DNA of 26,576 nucleotides from an uncultured Clostridia bacterium (lineage in GTDB: Bacteria; Bacillota; Clostridia; TANB77; CAG-508). Position 1 is the first letter of the stretch, and every line of letters starts with the position of its first letter. Shown here piece by piece: positions 16,808-25,487 of this stretch. The notes beneath the pieces are model-generated. The model ran no database searches, was not told the DNA's origin, and saw only the letters and a list, made by a program, of their open reading frames with translations. The position numbers were made by a program, and so were the translations under genes. Where the stretch lies: NCBI GenBank assembly GCA_947629805.1, contig CANRFE010000004.1, positions 1 through 26,576 on the forward strand, in the 5' to 3' direction.

Positions 16808-18331
16808 TTAAGAACAAGATACCGTTTCTTTTTTTCTTTCTTGCAAATATACTTTTGTTTTCTCTGTCAAAACTTCTTTTGGCAAACTCTGATATAGATT
16901 TTCTTTCATATATTTCATAAATGTTTCATTCTCTTCCTTTTGCAATAAAACTTTTCCATCTTTTGCTTCAAAACAATAAAATTTTCTGTCAAATAAACCA
17001 TGATGATTTCTACATAACCATATTCCATTATCTCCTGAATTAGCTAAAGCATATTTTTTATCAAACAAATCTTTTTTTACCTGAAGGGGATCTTCTATTA
17101 AATCTTGCATACATGGTATTTTACAAACGCGATTGATATTGTTTGCATTAGCTTTCTTAATTTCTGCTACACCCCATAAATGTGCCGCTTCTAAAATTTC
17201 TTCTACTTCACAACCACATAAATAACATTTCGTTTGTAAACCTTTTTTTCTCATATTGTTCTTAAATAATTCTTGATTTCTTATAATACCCTTACTTTTT
17301 GCAGTGTCATATTGTTGCATTTCTCTATTTATTTGTTGTCTTACTTCTTCTGTTGTTTCATATTTTATATCTATTCCTATTTTTTCAAAAAGCCTTGTTA
17401 TGCTATCTGGAAAATCTTGTGTAAATTTTTCATCTCCTTGTAAAGGATGTAAGCGAAAGTTAAATCGTTCTTTTAGAAATGCAAATTTTAATTTTTTGTT
17501 TTCTCTTTTGGCTAATGTATGCAAAGTCCATATTACTAAAAAATTATCATACGATTGCGCACCTAAGGTTTTAAATGTATAAATATACTCCTTTGTTGTC
17601 GTATTCCAATTTCTATTTTCTCCTTCTTCTTCATTTTTTTCTTTCTCTATGTTGAAGTCTGAATCAATACATTGTAAATAAGCTGGTGCATTCCCACTAT
17701 TTTTCATAGAAATATAAAGGATGTCATTTGCAAATTTATTAAAAGAAGTATAGGCATACATATTTTTATACTTTTTGGGGCTAAAACCTAATGGCTTAAA
17801 ATCGTGAAATGTTATGGAATCTATATTTAATATTTCGAAACCTAATGTATATAATTCTCTATAAGTTAAATTGTTGGATAAATTATCCGGATAGGATTTT
17901 TTTCCTATATCTAATAAATAAAAATACAATTTAACATTTGGATACCTTCTTTTTTCATTATAATAATATTCAAAAATCTTATTAATTCCCTGGCATAAAT
18001 AGCTATTGGAATGGAAATTATTATTTCCATACACATATTTTTCTCCTTTTTCTTTTTGCTCCTTTCTTTTATCTTCATCATAAGCTGTATTTGATATACC
18101 TATAATGTATTTTAATTCTTCGTTTTCATAAACAGAGATGGTTCGACTGTGTCTACTACTTGGCGCACGTTGTGCACGAATATTTTTTCCTTGAATGCAA
18201 TCTTTTTCTAATGTAATCTTTTTTTCATCAATTTCTATGCCTTCTTTGCGATATGCTCTTTTGATAGCATCTTTATAAATTTTTTTATAAGTTTCCCAAT
18301 TACTATTAAATATTTTTGCTTTAATTTCCAC
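16808..18331 (-). CDS. HNH restriction endonuclease-like protein
   Basis: 507 residues. The C-terminal zinc-dependent HNH (beta-beta-alpha-metal) nuclease domain shows CYLCGC (369-374), AAHL with a metal-ligand His (382-385), and WLCRNHHGLFD (438-448). The long N-terminal region (1-360) has no motif I recognise and may hold target recognition. It lies 27 bases downstream of the fused double methyltransferase, so it is the likely restriction partner of that enzyme. No in-frame CGG. An alternative is a solitary HNH nuclease, but the tight operon placement favours restriction. Confidence 0.8.
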   Translation of the reverse strand: MEIKAKIFNSNWETYKKIYKDAIKRAYRKEGIEIDEKKITLEKDCIQGKNIRAQRAPSSRHSRTISVYENEELKYIIGISNTAYDEDKRKEQKEKGEKYVYGNNNFHSNSYLCQGINKIFEYYYNEKRRYPNVKLYFYLLDIGKKSYPDNLSNNLTYRELYTLGFEILNIDSITFHDFKPLGFSPKKYKNMYAYTSFNKFANDILYISMKNSGNAPAYLQCIDSDFNIEKEKNEEEGENRNWNTTTKEYIYTFKTLGAQSYDNFLVIWTLHTLAKRENKKLKFAFLKERFNFRLHPLQGDEKFTQDFPDSITRLFEKIGIDIKYETTEEVRQQINREMQQYDTAKSKGIIRNQELFKNNMRKKGLQTKCYLCGCEVEEILEAAHLWGVAEIKKANANNINRVCKIPCMQDLIEDPLQVKKDLFDKKYALANSGDNGIWLCRNHHGLFDRKFYCFEAKDGKVLLQKEENETFMKYMKENLYQSLPKEVLTEKTKVYLQERKKETVSCS

Positions 18332-18358
18332 TTATTTTTCTCCTTTTTTGCATTTTTT

Positions 18359-20239
18359 CTAATAATTACAAATTAAAATTTCTTGCCTATCTTGTCTATT
18401 TCGCATGGTAATTTTATGATTTTTTATCATTCTATATTGATTCTTTTTTCTCCAGTTTTTTAGTTGAATATTTTCTTTTTCATTTCTATCCATCATATTG
18501 GATAACATAAATTTAACACCTTTTTTATCCAAGCGAGATAAAAATTCCAATAATTCTTTTTCCTGTGTTTTGTCCCAACCATTAAACCCTCTTTTTCCAT
18601 CATTATAAGCACCGCAAGAAATTAAATAAGGAGGATCACAATACACAAAATCTTTTTTTGTGATCTCTTCTTCAAATCTTTTATAATCTAAGGCTTTAAA
18701 TACAATATTCATATTTTTTGTTTTATACGAATACGATACCAATTTTTCTAACATTTCTTCGTTATAGCCTGAATTACCACAAGGATTATTAAACTCCATT
18801 TTTGCATTAAATCGAATTTGATGTTCAAAGCCAAAACAAATTAACAAATATAAATCCAAAGGATTTCTACTAGCTTTTTCAATAGAATTATAATGTTCTC
18901 TAAATTTGCTATAAGTTTCCTTATTTTCTTTTTCTAAATGATACTTTTTAATATTTTTTTCTATATATTTATAGGTATCAATAAATTCTTCTTGTGTTAT
19001 TTTTTGTAATAAATCCCTAACTACCCAATTAATATCATTATACACTACTTTATTTGCATTCATATTTATACTGACAGTTGCTCCGCCACCAAATAAATCA
19101 TAAAATGTATCAATTGGTTGCAAAGGCATATTGTCTTTTATTAATTGTACCATTTCAAATTTTCCCCCTATATAGTTTAGCGGAGAAATGTATAATGGAT
19201 TCTCTTTTTTTTCAATATAAAACAGCCATTCATAATGTTTTTTACTTTCGGTATCTTCTCTTATTTCTTTTTTAACTGCTCTTGTGCTTTTATATTTTAC
19301 AAAATCTATTTTTTTAAATTGGTATGTTCCTTCTTTTGCATATCTCTTTAAGACTTTTTCGATAAATTCTTTTGACATAATTCCAGCATCGCTATAGCTT
19401 AAAATAATATGTTTAAATTTTGCATTCGCTATTAATTTTTCGAATTCTTCATGAACATTTCCTTTTTTGCACCAATTTGATATTTGATTTCCATTTTCTC
19501 TATGTGCTCCTACCCCATGTACTTCTGGTAAATCATTTTTAGCAATCGTTTCTAATACATGATATTGGCTTATATACTGTGTGGGAGTATAAGGTGGATC
19601 CAAATATAAAATATCACCTGTTATTTTTTTTATTAATTCATTTGCATCTTCTTTATATACTTCATTTTGATATTTGGATACTTTTTGCGTTTCCAACGGC
19701 AAAAATACCATTTTCTTTTTTGCTCTTGGATCCCACATTTTTAAGTAAGCAGAATACACCCCTGCCACATTGGAAACTTTGCTAAGGCTTTCTAATAAAC
19801 TAGCAATCAAATAATATTTTTCGTTTTCATCTATTTTTTTTGCATCAAACCACTCTTCTATGGTGTTTCGAATAAAATCTATCTTTTTAGCATTTTCGTC
19901 AGAAAAATATTGTCTTCCACTTATTTCTGGGGCAAAAGTACGATAACAAAAACCCTCTGTGTAATCCTCTGTATTGCAAGTATTAAAATATTCAAAAGGA
20001 TCAAACCCTAAATTTTGAAAAAAGTCTTTTTTATATTTTAATTTTCCATTTGACATGACAAAGGAAAAATAAAGCGTATCATTTGCAATAATTTCAAATT
20101 TATCCTTAAAATAGTCTCCCACCGTACATGTTCCTGCAAACAAATCACAAAATTTACTTCCTTTTTTGTCTAATTTATTTTTTCTTAAAAATTGATTCAA
20201 CTCGTCTAGTAACTTGGCCTTATTTCCAATATACCTCAT
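18359..20239 (-). CDS. Fused double D12-class adenine-N6 methyltransferase (M.FokI-like)
   Basis: 626 residues made of two complete alpha-class Dam-like methyltransferases in tandem. Domain 1 begins RYIGNKAKLL, with AdoMet motif FCDLFAGTCTVG (30-41) and catalytic DPPYTP (214-219). Domain 2 begins NYIGGKFEMV (about 355), with YDLFGGGATVS (380-390) and DPPYLI (535-540). This layout is known from M.FokI and M.StsI (about 650 aa), where each half methylates one strand of an asymmetric site. An asymmetric (type IIS) target is therefore likely here too, by analogy. ATG 20239 follows AGGAGG. First gene of the leftward island, with a promoter at 20292-20320. No in-frame CGG in 626 codons. Confidence 0.93.
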   Translation of the reverse strand: MRYIGNKAKLLDELNQFLRKNKLDKKGSKFCDLFAGTCTVGDYFKDKFEIIANDTLYFSFVMSNGKLKYKKDFFQNLGFDPFEYFNTCNTEDYTEGFCYRTFAPEISGRQYFSDENAKKIDFIRNTIEEWFDAKKIDENEKYYLIASLLESLSKVSNVAGVYSAYLKMWDPRAKKKMVFLPLETQKVSKYQNEVYKEDANELIKKITGDILYLDPPYTPTQYISQYHVLETIAKNDLPEVHGVGAHRENGNQISNWCKKGNVHEEFEKLIANAKFKHIILSYSDAGIMSKEFIEKVLKRYAKEGTYQFKKIDFVKYKSTRAVKKEIREDTESKKHYEWLFYIEKKENPLYISPLNYIGGKFEMVQLIKDNMPLQPIDTFYDLFGGGATVSINMNANKVVYNDINWVVRDLLQKITQEEFIDTYKYIEKNIKKYHLEKENKETYSKFREHYNSIEKASRNPLDLYLLICFGFEHQIRFNAKMEFNNPCGNSGYNEEMLEKLVSYSYKTKNMNIVFKALDYKRFEEEITKKDFVYCDPPYLISCGAYNDGKRGFNGWDKTQEKELLEFLSRLDKKGVKFMLSNMMDRNEKENIQLKNWRKKNQYRMIKNHKITMRNRQDRQEILICNY

Positions 20240-20291
20240 TTTGTCCTCCTATTGAACTATTGGTCTTTATATGAATTTTATTTTTTTGATA

Positions 20292-20320
20292 ATTATATCA
20301 TAAGCTGTAAACTATTTAAA
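20292..20320 (-). promoter_or_regulatory. Promoter of the restriction-modification operon
   Basis: Read leftward: TTTAAA (20320-20315), 17-base spacer, TATAAT (20297-20292) with an extended-10 TG, 52 bases before the methyltransferase ATG. It is the only good promoter seen for the five-gene island. Confidence 0.65.
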
Positions 20321-20407
20321 CAGTATTTTAAGGAAAACTCGTTAAGCTATCATAAGAGCTTTGTTAACTCTATTATAGTTTGTGTTTGCATTCCTTTTTA
20401 GTATTAT

Positions 20408-20447
20408 TTACTGGAAATTATATTGCTATATGATATATTTTCAGTAA
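20408..20447. repeat. Imperfect inverted repeat before the HTH gene
   Basis: TTACTG at 20408-20413 and CAGTAA at 20442-20447, each followed inward by A/T-rich bases that also pair in part. It lies just upstream of the GAGGTGA site of the HTH gene, in the gap with the divergently read methyltransferase operon. It could be an operator for the HTH protein. Confidence 0.35.
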
Positions 20448-20464
20448 GTGAGGTGACATATAAT

Positions 20465-20808
20465 ATGGAAAGTAGGAATTGCTCTTATGTTTCGAAAATA
20501 TTGGGGAATAATATAAAACAAATTCGTACATTAAAAGGTATTTCACAAGAAAAGTTAGCTGAAAAGATAGGAAAATCTTCTCATTTCGTTAGTTTACTTG
20601 AAGAGGTGCTTGTGGCTTAAGTGTTGCTACCGTAATTGCTATTTGTAAGGCTCTTAATACTGATGCTAACACTATATTCGCGGGTACATTTGATAACTCT
20701 ACCATTTATACCGATAGCTTTTTAAATAAGTCTTTTCACGCATGCAACGCTAAAGATAAAGATATGGTTTTATCTCTCCTTCATTATATTCTGAATTCTA
20801 AAAGGTAA
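20465..20808 (+). pseudogene. XRE-family HTH regulator, broken by a one-base deletion near 20602
   Basis: ATG 20465 is preceded by GAGGTGA. The product begins with a Cro/CI-type helix-turn-helix: LGNNIKQIRTLKGISQEKLAEKIG, then SSHFVSLLE. The frame then drifts and stops at 20618-20620. Moving back one base (restoring one A so GAAGAGG becomes GAAAGAGG) gives ERGACGLSVATVIAICKAL, the expected rest of the HTH, and continues to TAA 20806, about 114 residues. This break needs a base added rather than removed and has no CGG, so it is unlike the other frame changes in this window. It may be a true pseudogene or a sequence error. Its place beside the restriction-modification operon suggests a former controller-like role, which is inference. 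Confidence 0.8.
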
Positions 20809-20846
20809 GGAATACCATAAATTGATATTCCTTACTTTTCTTTTAT
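20805..20846 (+). terminator. Terminator of the HTH gene
   Basis: GTAAGGAATA (20805-20814) pairs exactly with TATTCCTTAC (20826-20835), followed by TTTTCTTTT. The stem includes the TAA stop. Confidence 0.8.
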
Positions 20847-20897
20847 CTTTATTTTTAATTTTTATAATCTTAATCCGACTCATTTCACACTTTTATT

Positions 20898-21275
20898 CTA
20901 ATATTTCCTGTTTCTAACTGCTAACAAAGATTTTTTCCAAATTTCTTCTTGAAATCCTATAAAAATACCTTTATCCGATATTAACAATGGTCTTTTTATT
21001 AGCATTCCATCACTTGCTAACAATTCTATTTTCTCTTTCTCACTCATACTTCCTAATTTATCTTTTAGATTTAATTCTTTATACTTTAGTCCACTTGTAT
21101 TAAACCATTTCTTTCGTTCTTGTCCGCTCTTATTTATCCATTCGGTCAATTCTTGAACTGTTGGTGTATCTTCTATAATATTCCTATCTATAAATTCAAT
21201 ATTATTTTCTTCAAGCCACTTTTTCGCTTTTTTACAAGTAGAACATTTTGGATATTCTATAAATATATTTTTCAT
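20898..21275 (-). CDS. ArsC/Spx-family thioredoxin-fold protein
   Basis: 125 residues of the arsenate reductase/Spx/YffB fold. CSTC (11-14) near the N-terminus in the context YPKCSTCKKAKKWL is the redox/CxxC segment, and MLIKRPLLI carries the conserved Arg-Pro of the family. Members are either glutathione- or thioredoxin-linked reductases or, as Spx, RNA polymerase-binding regulators. The CxxC is compatible with either, and no arsenic-resistance genes are nearby, so I leave it as a family call. ATG 21275 follows AGGAGG. Confidence 0.88.
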   Translation of the reverse strand: MKNIFIEYPKCSTCKKAKKWLEENNIEFIDRNIIEDTPTVQELTEWINKSGQERKKWFNTSGLKYKELNLKDKLGSMSEKEKIELLASDGMLIKRPLLISDKGIFIGFQEEIWKKSLLAVRNRKY

Positions 21276-21287
21276 TATTTTTTCCTC

Positions 21288-21365
21288 CTATAAATTATAT
21301 TCCCCAAAACCTAATTTTTCTTTTCCTTCATGAATTAGTAAATCTCCTCTATTTCTATAATACAT
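21288..21365 (-). CDS. Possible 25-residue ORF between the Nudix and ArsC-like genes
   Basis: ATG 21365 to TAG 21288 encodes MYYRNRGDLLIHEGKEKLGF plus five residues. Its stop abuts the AGGAGG of the next gene, which would allow translational coupling, but it has no convincing ribosome binding site and no recognised family. It may be a small gene, a remnant, or chance. Confidence 0.25.
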   Translation of the reverse strand: MYYRNRGDLLIHEGKEKLGFGEYNL

Positions 21366-21389
21366 CTACATGATTTTTCTTTAAATTAT

Positions 21390-22238
21390 TCATCTTATAA
21401 TCTCACTTTCAAAATATTGTTCTTGAAAATTAGTTAATATTCTTATTTCTTCATCTGTATAATTTTTTCCTTCTGGTACCACAATTAATTTATCATCTTC
21501 GTCATTCGTTCTATGTATGACGGCTATACATTTTCCTTCAAAATCTTCTATAGCCTTATCAATGCCTAAAATATAACAATCTAATTCTTCTCCATCTCCG
21601 CTAATTGTATTTGGCACAAATCCATAGTTAACTGGATAGGAAAAGCCATGTTTTGGATGCATGCTACCTCTTGGCCTATCTACTTTTACTTGAACGATAT
21701 TTCCAATATAATTATAAGATTCTATTGGTTTTAACTGTATTGCTTTATGATACTCCTCTATTCCAAAATCAACTGTAGGAACAATTTGTTTATTTTCATA
21801 CATTCTAATAAACTCACGCATAGTAACCCATTTTGCATCTATTGCTTCCCCATCTAAAAAAGTTATATTTTCTAAATCTATATTTCTTCTAAACAACCAC
21901 AAGTCTTTAAAATCTGGTGGAATTTTATCTCTTCTTATTTCTTTTAAGAATATTGCTTCCCTTTTAGAAAATTCAATTCCTAATTCTTCCTTTAATTCTC
22001 GAATTATTCCTTCTAAACTTGTTTCCCCTGCTAAAATTGAACCACCACTGCATTCCCACATTAGTCCAAATTTTTTGTGTTTGGCTCTTTTACTTATTAA
22101 AATTTCCTTTTTAGAATTCATAATTATTCCTGTTACTACAATGTGATACTCTCCTTTTTTGAATTGATACACATTTCTTTCTACTGTTTTTCCTATTTTC
22201 TTTTTATTCATATCATATATATCCCATAGTTCAACCAT
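21390..22238 (-). CDS. Nudix hydrolase fused to an inorganic-pyrophosphatase-like domain
   Basis: 282 residues from ATG 22238, which is preceded by AAGGAG at seven bases; a TTG six codons further upstream lies within that site and is unlikely. The Nudix domain occupies about 1-165: the Nudix box at 66-88 reads G-S-I-L-A-G-E ... R-E-L-K-E-E-L-G-I, matching GX5EX7REUXEEXGU. From about 180 a pyrophosphatase-like part begins: VDRPRGSMHPKHGFSYPVNY, then SGDGEELDCYILG and KCIAVIHRTNDEDDKL. The Nudix half would hydrolyse a nucleoside-diphosphate-linked compound and the second half could act on released pyrophosphate or related phosphoanhydrides. Actual substrate unknown. No in-frame CGG. Confidence 0.87.
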   Translation of the reverse strand: MVELWDIYDMNKKKIGKTVERNVYQFKKGEYHIVVTGIIMNSKKEILISKRAKHKKFGLMWECSGGSILAGETSLEGIIRELKEELGIEFSKREAIFLKEIRRDKIPPDFKDLWLFRRNIDLENITFLDGEAIDAKWVTMREFIRMYENKQIVPTVDFGIEEYHKAIQLKPIESYNYIGNIVQVKVDRPRGSMHPKHGFSYPVNYGFVPNTISGDGEELDCYILGIDKAIEDFEGKCIAVIHRTNDEDDKLIVVPEGKNYTDEEIRILTNFQEQYFESEIIR

Positions 22239-22256
22239 ATTTTTTCTCCTTACCAA

Positions 22257-22800
22257 ATCATTATTTTTTATAAAATAGAAAAGCTGTTTTTATATGATTT
22301 CTTTCTAATTTGATAAACCTGTTTGAAATTGTAATTATAATCTATTTTCCACAATTATATCATACTATGTTAATTATTTGAATACGAGCTTTGCTAAAAC
22401 TTGCTAAACTACGGTAAGTGTTTTGGCAAGTGTGGTTAAAGCATGAAAATTTTGCCCAAAACGAAACAAAAAAGAGTCTACTAGAAACTAAGAAGCACTT
22501 GTTATTCTTATGGTTGTTTCTTATGGTTGTGGAGGTGAAGAATTTGGGGATATGGGCCTTCGGGTTATGAGAATTCAATTAGCCATTTTTGAAGTTTATT
22601 GAAATGTTTAGTTTTTATTGAAATATAAGTGTTTATAGCACTTTCCTTTTACTGAACTCTTGTGTGATTTTTAGACATTTTTGAGGACTTTTGTCCCCTT
22701 TCTGTCCCCAAGATTTTGAAAGTCTTGTAGCACAAGATGTTCGAATATACATTTGCAAATTGGGGACATTTTGATTTTTATATGATTTGGAGGTTTATTT
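22257..22800. other. Gene-free accessory segment with nested palindromes
   Basis: No ORF here has a ribosome binding site and family features. The segment contains TGTCCCCAA at 22703-22711 and its exact inverse TTGGGGACA at 22760-22768. Between them is TCTTGT-AGC-ACAAGA at 22723-22737. There is also a direct repeat of TTTATTGAAAT near 22597 and 22614. Base composition is locally less AT-rich (GGGGATATGGGCC near 22549). It could be a mobile-element edge or recombination site, a structured RNA, or gene remnants; the sequence does not decide. Confidence 0.4.
22703..22768. repeat. 9-bp perfect inverted repeat enclosing a smaller hairpin
   Basis: Arms at 22703-22711 and 22760-22768, with a 6-bp stem at 22723-22728/22732-22737. 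It lies 33 bases before the small gene at 22801 and may be its control region or a recombination site. Confidence 0.45.
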
Positions 22801-23091
22801 ATGAATAATTTTAGAGAAGTTAATGATGATATTATTAAGGAATGGTCAGAATTTAGGGAGGAAACTGCATTTTGCAATATGACTCCTCAAGATAAAAAAT
22901 ATTGCATTTATTTTGATGAATTGGCTGAAAAAATTTTGAATAATGTGCCAAAACAAAATAAGAAATATGTTCAGAAACAATTAGAGCAACTCGATAAAAA
23001 CTTTATGGACTATCTTTGCTACTGGAATGAAAAGTATTATAGAAATGGATTCGTAGATGGTTCTCAGTTAGTTACGGGTTGTTTAGACTAA
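22801..23091 (+). CDS. Small conserved-looking protein of unknown function
   Basis: 96 residues, start ATG 22801 with GGAGG eight bases upstream. The final part (YYRNGFVDGSQL) has the Y-x(2)-G-F-x(2)-G-x(2)-L pattern seen at the end of several small Firmicutes proteins of unknown function (DUF6809/DUF6664-like). That resemblance is from memory and weak. Mostly helical and acidic, no membrane segment. Terminated by the hairpin at 23099-23134. Confidence 0.6.
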   Translation: MNNFREVNDDIIKEWSEFREETAFCNMTPQDKKYCIYFDELAEKILNNVPKQNKKYVQKQLEQLDKNFMDYLCYWNEKYYRNGFVDGSQLVTGCLD

Positions 23092-23098
23092 AAAATAG

Positions 23099-23134
23099 AA
23101 AAGCAAGATTATAGATAAATATAGTCTTGCTTTT
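23099..23134. terminator. Shared terminator between convergent genes
   Basis: A 15-bp stem with one G-U pair (23099-23113 with 23120-23134) and a six-base loop, ending in TTTTT, between the stops at 23091 and 23137. Confidence 0.8.
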
Positions 23135-23136
23135 TA

Positions 23137-24039
23137 CTACTCTTCTATTATATATTTTGTTCTTGAACCTTCATTATTTTTTAAAGTTACTTCTGTAATT
23201 TCACCACACTCCTCACACTTTATATATAATTTTGTTACTATAGAATCTTCACCATGCTCATCTCCACTTATAGTAACCTTTTTACTTTTACAATTTCTAC
23301 ATATAAATTGAGAAATAGGATCAAAAATCTTGTGCTGAACATTTTCATATATACTTATTAATGAAATAATTAATGCAATACACGTTGATGCTTCATATAT
23401 TGTAGTATTTTGCGAATGTGTTATTTTGTTAGCATAATCCCAAGTTGCTTCTGTTATTTTTTTTATATAACCTCTATAATCTCTATTTTCACTATCATTT
23501 AAATAAAATTTTATAAATAATTCCGCTTTCTTTTTAAAATTTGATTTTTGAGGTTGCTCTTCTTCTCCTTCCATGCCGGACATATATATTGCATTTCCAA
23601 GTTCTATTAGTATTTCCCTGCATTGAACACCAATTGATTGAAAATCCTCTATTTCCTTTGCACTTTCTAGTTTATCTGCAGTATTTCTAAGCTTTCTTAA
23701 TAGTACTGGAGTTATTTCTATTCCTAATGTAGCAGCCTTAATATAATCTTCAGATGTATAGTCTCCTCTTGCTTTCATCATTCTACTCATTAATCCTACA
23801 TGAAAAGAATAAACTTCATCAGCTGTAAGATATAAAGCATCTTGTGAATATAAGTTCATTGGTAATTCTTCTCCTTCAACTACCCACCAATCTCCAGCTG
23901 TATCTGTTTTTACATTCCATACATTTACTTCAAATTCTAAATCATCAAATGAGCTTTCAATTTTAGCACTAACTACTTTACATTCTCCTTCATTTTGTTC
24001 TTCAACATATTCTATAACTTCGTCCATAGTTCTTTTCAT
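23137..24039 (-). CDS. Uncharacterised protein with C-terminal zinc ribbon
   Basis: 300 residues. The C-terminus has two CxxC knuckles, CRNCKSKK and CEECGE, which form a likely zinc ribbon (about 249-283). The N-terminal 80 residues are acidic with a WWVVEGEELPMNLY segment, and the middle is helical. I do not recognise the family. It follows the DUF262-HNH gene on the same strand (114-base gap) and may belong to the same putative defence locus. ATG 24039 is preceded by GAGGAG. Confidence 0.7.
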   Translation of the reverse strand: MKRTMDEVIEYVEEQNEGECKVVSAKIESSFDDLEFEVNVWNVKTDTAGDWWVVEGEELPMNLYSQDALYLTADEVYSFHVGLMSRMMKARGDYTSEDYIKAATLGIEITPVLLRKLRNTADKLESAKEIEDFQSIGVQCREILIELGNAIYMSGMEGEEEQPQKSNFKKKAELFIKFYLNDSENRDYRGYIKKITEATWDYANKITHSQNTTIYEASTCIALIISLISIYENVQHKIFDPISQFICRNCKSKKVTISGDEHGEDSIVTKLYIKCEECGEITEVTLKNNEGSRTKYIIEE

Positions 24040-24110
24040 TTTATATTCTCCTCATATAATCATATTACACCTTTTTAAAAAAAGTTGTCGAAATTTGTAA
24101 TTTATTATCT

Positions 24111-24146
24111 AAGAAGCAAAATAATTACATTATTATTTTGCTTCTT
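24111..24146. terminator. Hairpin after the DUF262-HNH gene
   Basis: A stem of at least 14 bp around a six-base loop (24111-24125 with 24132-24146), followed on the plus strand by a T-run. Genes on both sides read leftward, where the U-tract is poor, so its efficiency as a leftward terminator is uncertain. Confidence 0.5.
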
Positions 24147-24152
24147 CTTTTT

Positions 24153-25430
24153 TTAATCTTCTAACTCTTCATTCTCATTTTCAAACTCTACATCATTATC
24201 ATGTTTTTCTCTATTACAATGTCTATGTAGTAATTGTGCATTTTCTTTAATTGTTTCTCCTCCTGATGCAAATGCTTCAATATGATCAACTTCAGCATCA
24301 TCTATACTTAATATTTCATTCCCACAATACGAACAAATATATCCTTCATGCCATAGTTCTTCTTTTGTTTCTTTAGAGAATGTTCTTTCTACTCCATAAT
24401 CACCTTTTTTACCAATTATTTGAGAAAGTAATTCATATACTTTCATAATTCTTCCGATAACTCTAACTTTTGAACCTGTTGCAGCATACGTATAATCTTG
24501 ATATTCTGGATCATTCATTTTCATTTCTTTTATTCTTTGTCTTATTTCGTCTGAATGCACCATAATATCATGATTGTTAAACATGGAAAATCCAATAATA
24601 ATTGAATCATATGTAGAACCACTAAACTTATTCATCATTTTTCCTTTTGCTCTATCATATCCAAAAAATGCATCTTCTCCAAGTACTTGTTTAATGATAT
24701 CTATATTAGAATTAAATTCTCTTTTAAATTGTTCAATATCTTCTTTCGAGTCATTTCGATGCTTTTCCATATACAAGTTTAATGTTTTAGATATTGAACT
24801 ACTATATTCTTGAAAATCCTTTAATGCAAAATATCTTAATATTGTTTCTTGATAATTTTTTCTTTTATTTTCAGTCCCTATAAGAAATGCTAGTGTCTTA
24901 TTGCTTTCTGAAATATCTTCTAGCATATTATTAAAGCTACCTCTGTAAATACAATTCCTTAATTCTTGTGGTTTTAAACTTGTGGAACCTTGATTTAGTC
25001 TTGCAAATATTTCGTATTTTAATTCTTGTGATTCCTTTTTTATAACTATTGAATGAATACTTGTATTTTTAATTGTTCTTTGTACTGCTTTATCTAAATC
25101 TGCAAATCTTTTTCCATTAAAGTCAGTATATTCTTCTAAATTTTTTAATACAAATTCATTTTTTAGGAATTTCACAAATGAAGTTAACCTTTGTTGTCCA
25201 TCTATTATAGAAAGTGTACCATCACTCTCTTCACAAAGATATACTGTAGGAATTGGTATTTGTAACAAAACAGATTCAATTAATTTTGAAGCTTTTTTCT
25301 CATCCATAATATAATCTCTTTGATAATCTGGTTGAGGAATTATATCTCCATCATCAAACATTTCTTTAATTATGCTTAAAGGATAGTCCTTTGTATCTGT
25401 AAATACTTTTTTTATATCTAATTCTTCCAT
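24153..25430 (-). CDS. DUF262-HNH protein (GmrS/DndB-like ParB fold plus HNH nuclease)
   Basis: 425 residues. N-terminal DUF262 (ParB/Srx-like NTPase fold): PDYQRDY (34-40) and the hallmark IIDGQQRLTS (75-84). Then a helical middle, and a C-terminal HNH nuclease: CSYCGN (366-371), EVDHIEAFASGG with the catalytic His in DH (382-383), and LLHRHCNREKH. This domain pair is the architecture of GmrSD-type enzymes, which cleave modified phage DNA, and related antiphage proteins such as SspE and BrxU. GmrSD normally includes a DUF1524 domain with its own HNH-like motif; here a classical CxxC HNH is present. A phage-defence role is inference from family. ATG 25430 follows GGAG. Confidence 0.88.
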   Translation of the reverse strand: MEELDIKKVFTDTKDYPLSIIKEMFDDGDIIPQPDYQRDYIMDEKKASKLIESVLLQIPIPTVYLCEESDGTLSIIDGQQRLTSFVKFLKNEFVLKNLEEYTDFNGKRFADLDKAVQRTIKNTSIHSIVIKKESQELKYEIFARLNQGSTSLKPQELRNCIYRGSFNNMLEDISESNKTLAFLIGTENKRKNYQETILRYFALKDFQEYSSSISKTLNLYMEKHRNDSKEDIEQFKREFNSNIDIIKQVLGEDAFFGYDRAKGKMMNKFSGSTYDSIIIGFSMFNNHDIMVHSDEIRQRIKEMKMNDPEYQDYTYAATGSKVRVIGRIMKVYELLSQIIGKKGDYGVERTFSKETKEELWHEGYICSYCGNEILSIDDAEVDHIEAFASGGETIKENAQLLHRHCNREKHDNDVEFENENEELED

Positions 25431-25487
25431 TTATTTCTCTCCTTTAGTTTTTTATTATTCTATCACTTTTTATTATAAAGTTAAACT

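Noticed and set aside
22360..22877. Two minus-strand ORFs in the gene-free segment
   Set aside because: No ribosome binding sites, no recognisable family, and the second overlaps the well-supported plus-strand gene at 22801.
24153..25430. Calling the DUF262 protein a complete GmrSD type IV restriction enzyme
   Set aside because: The DGQQR domain fits, but the C-terminal part is a CxxC HNH rather than an evident DUF1524 domain, so only the architecture-level call is supported.
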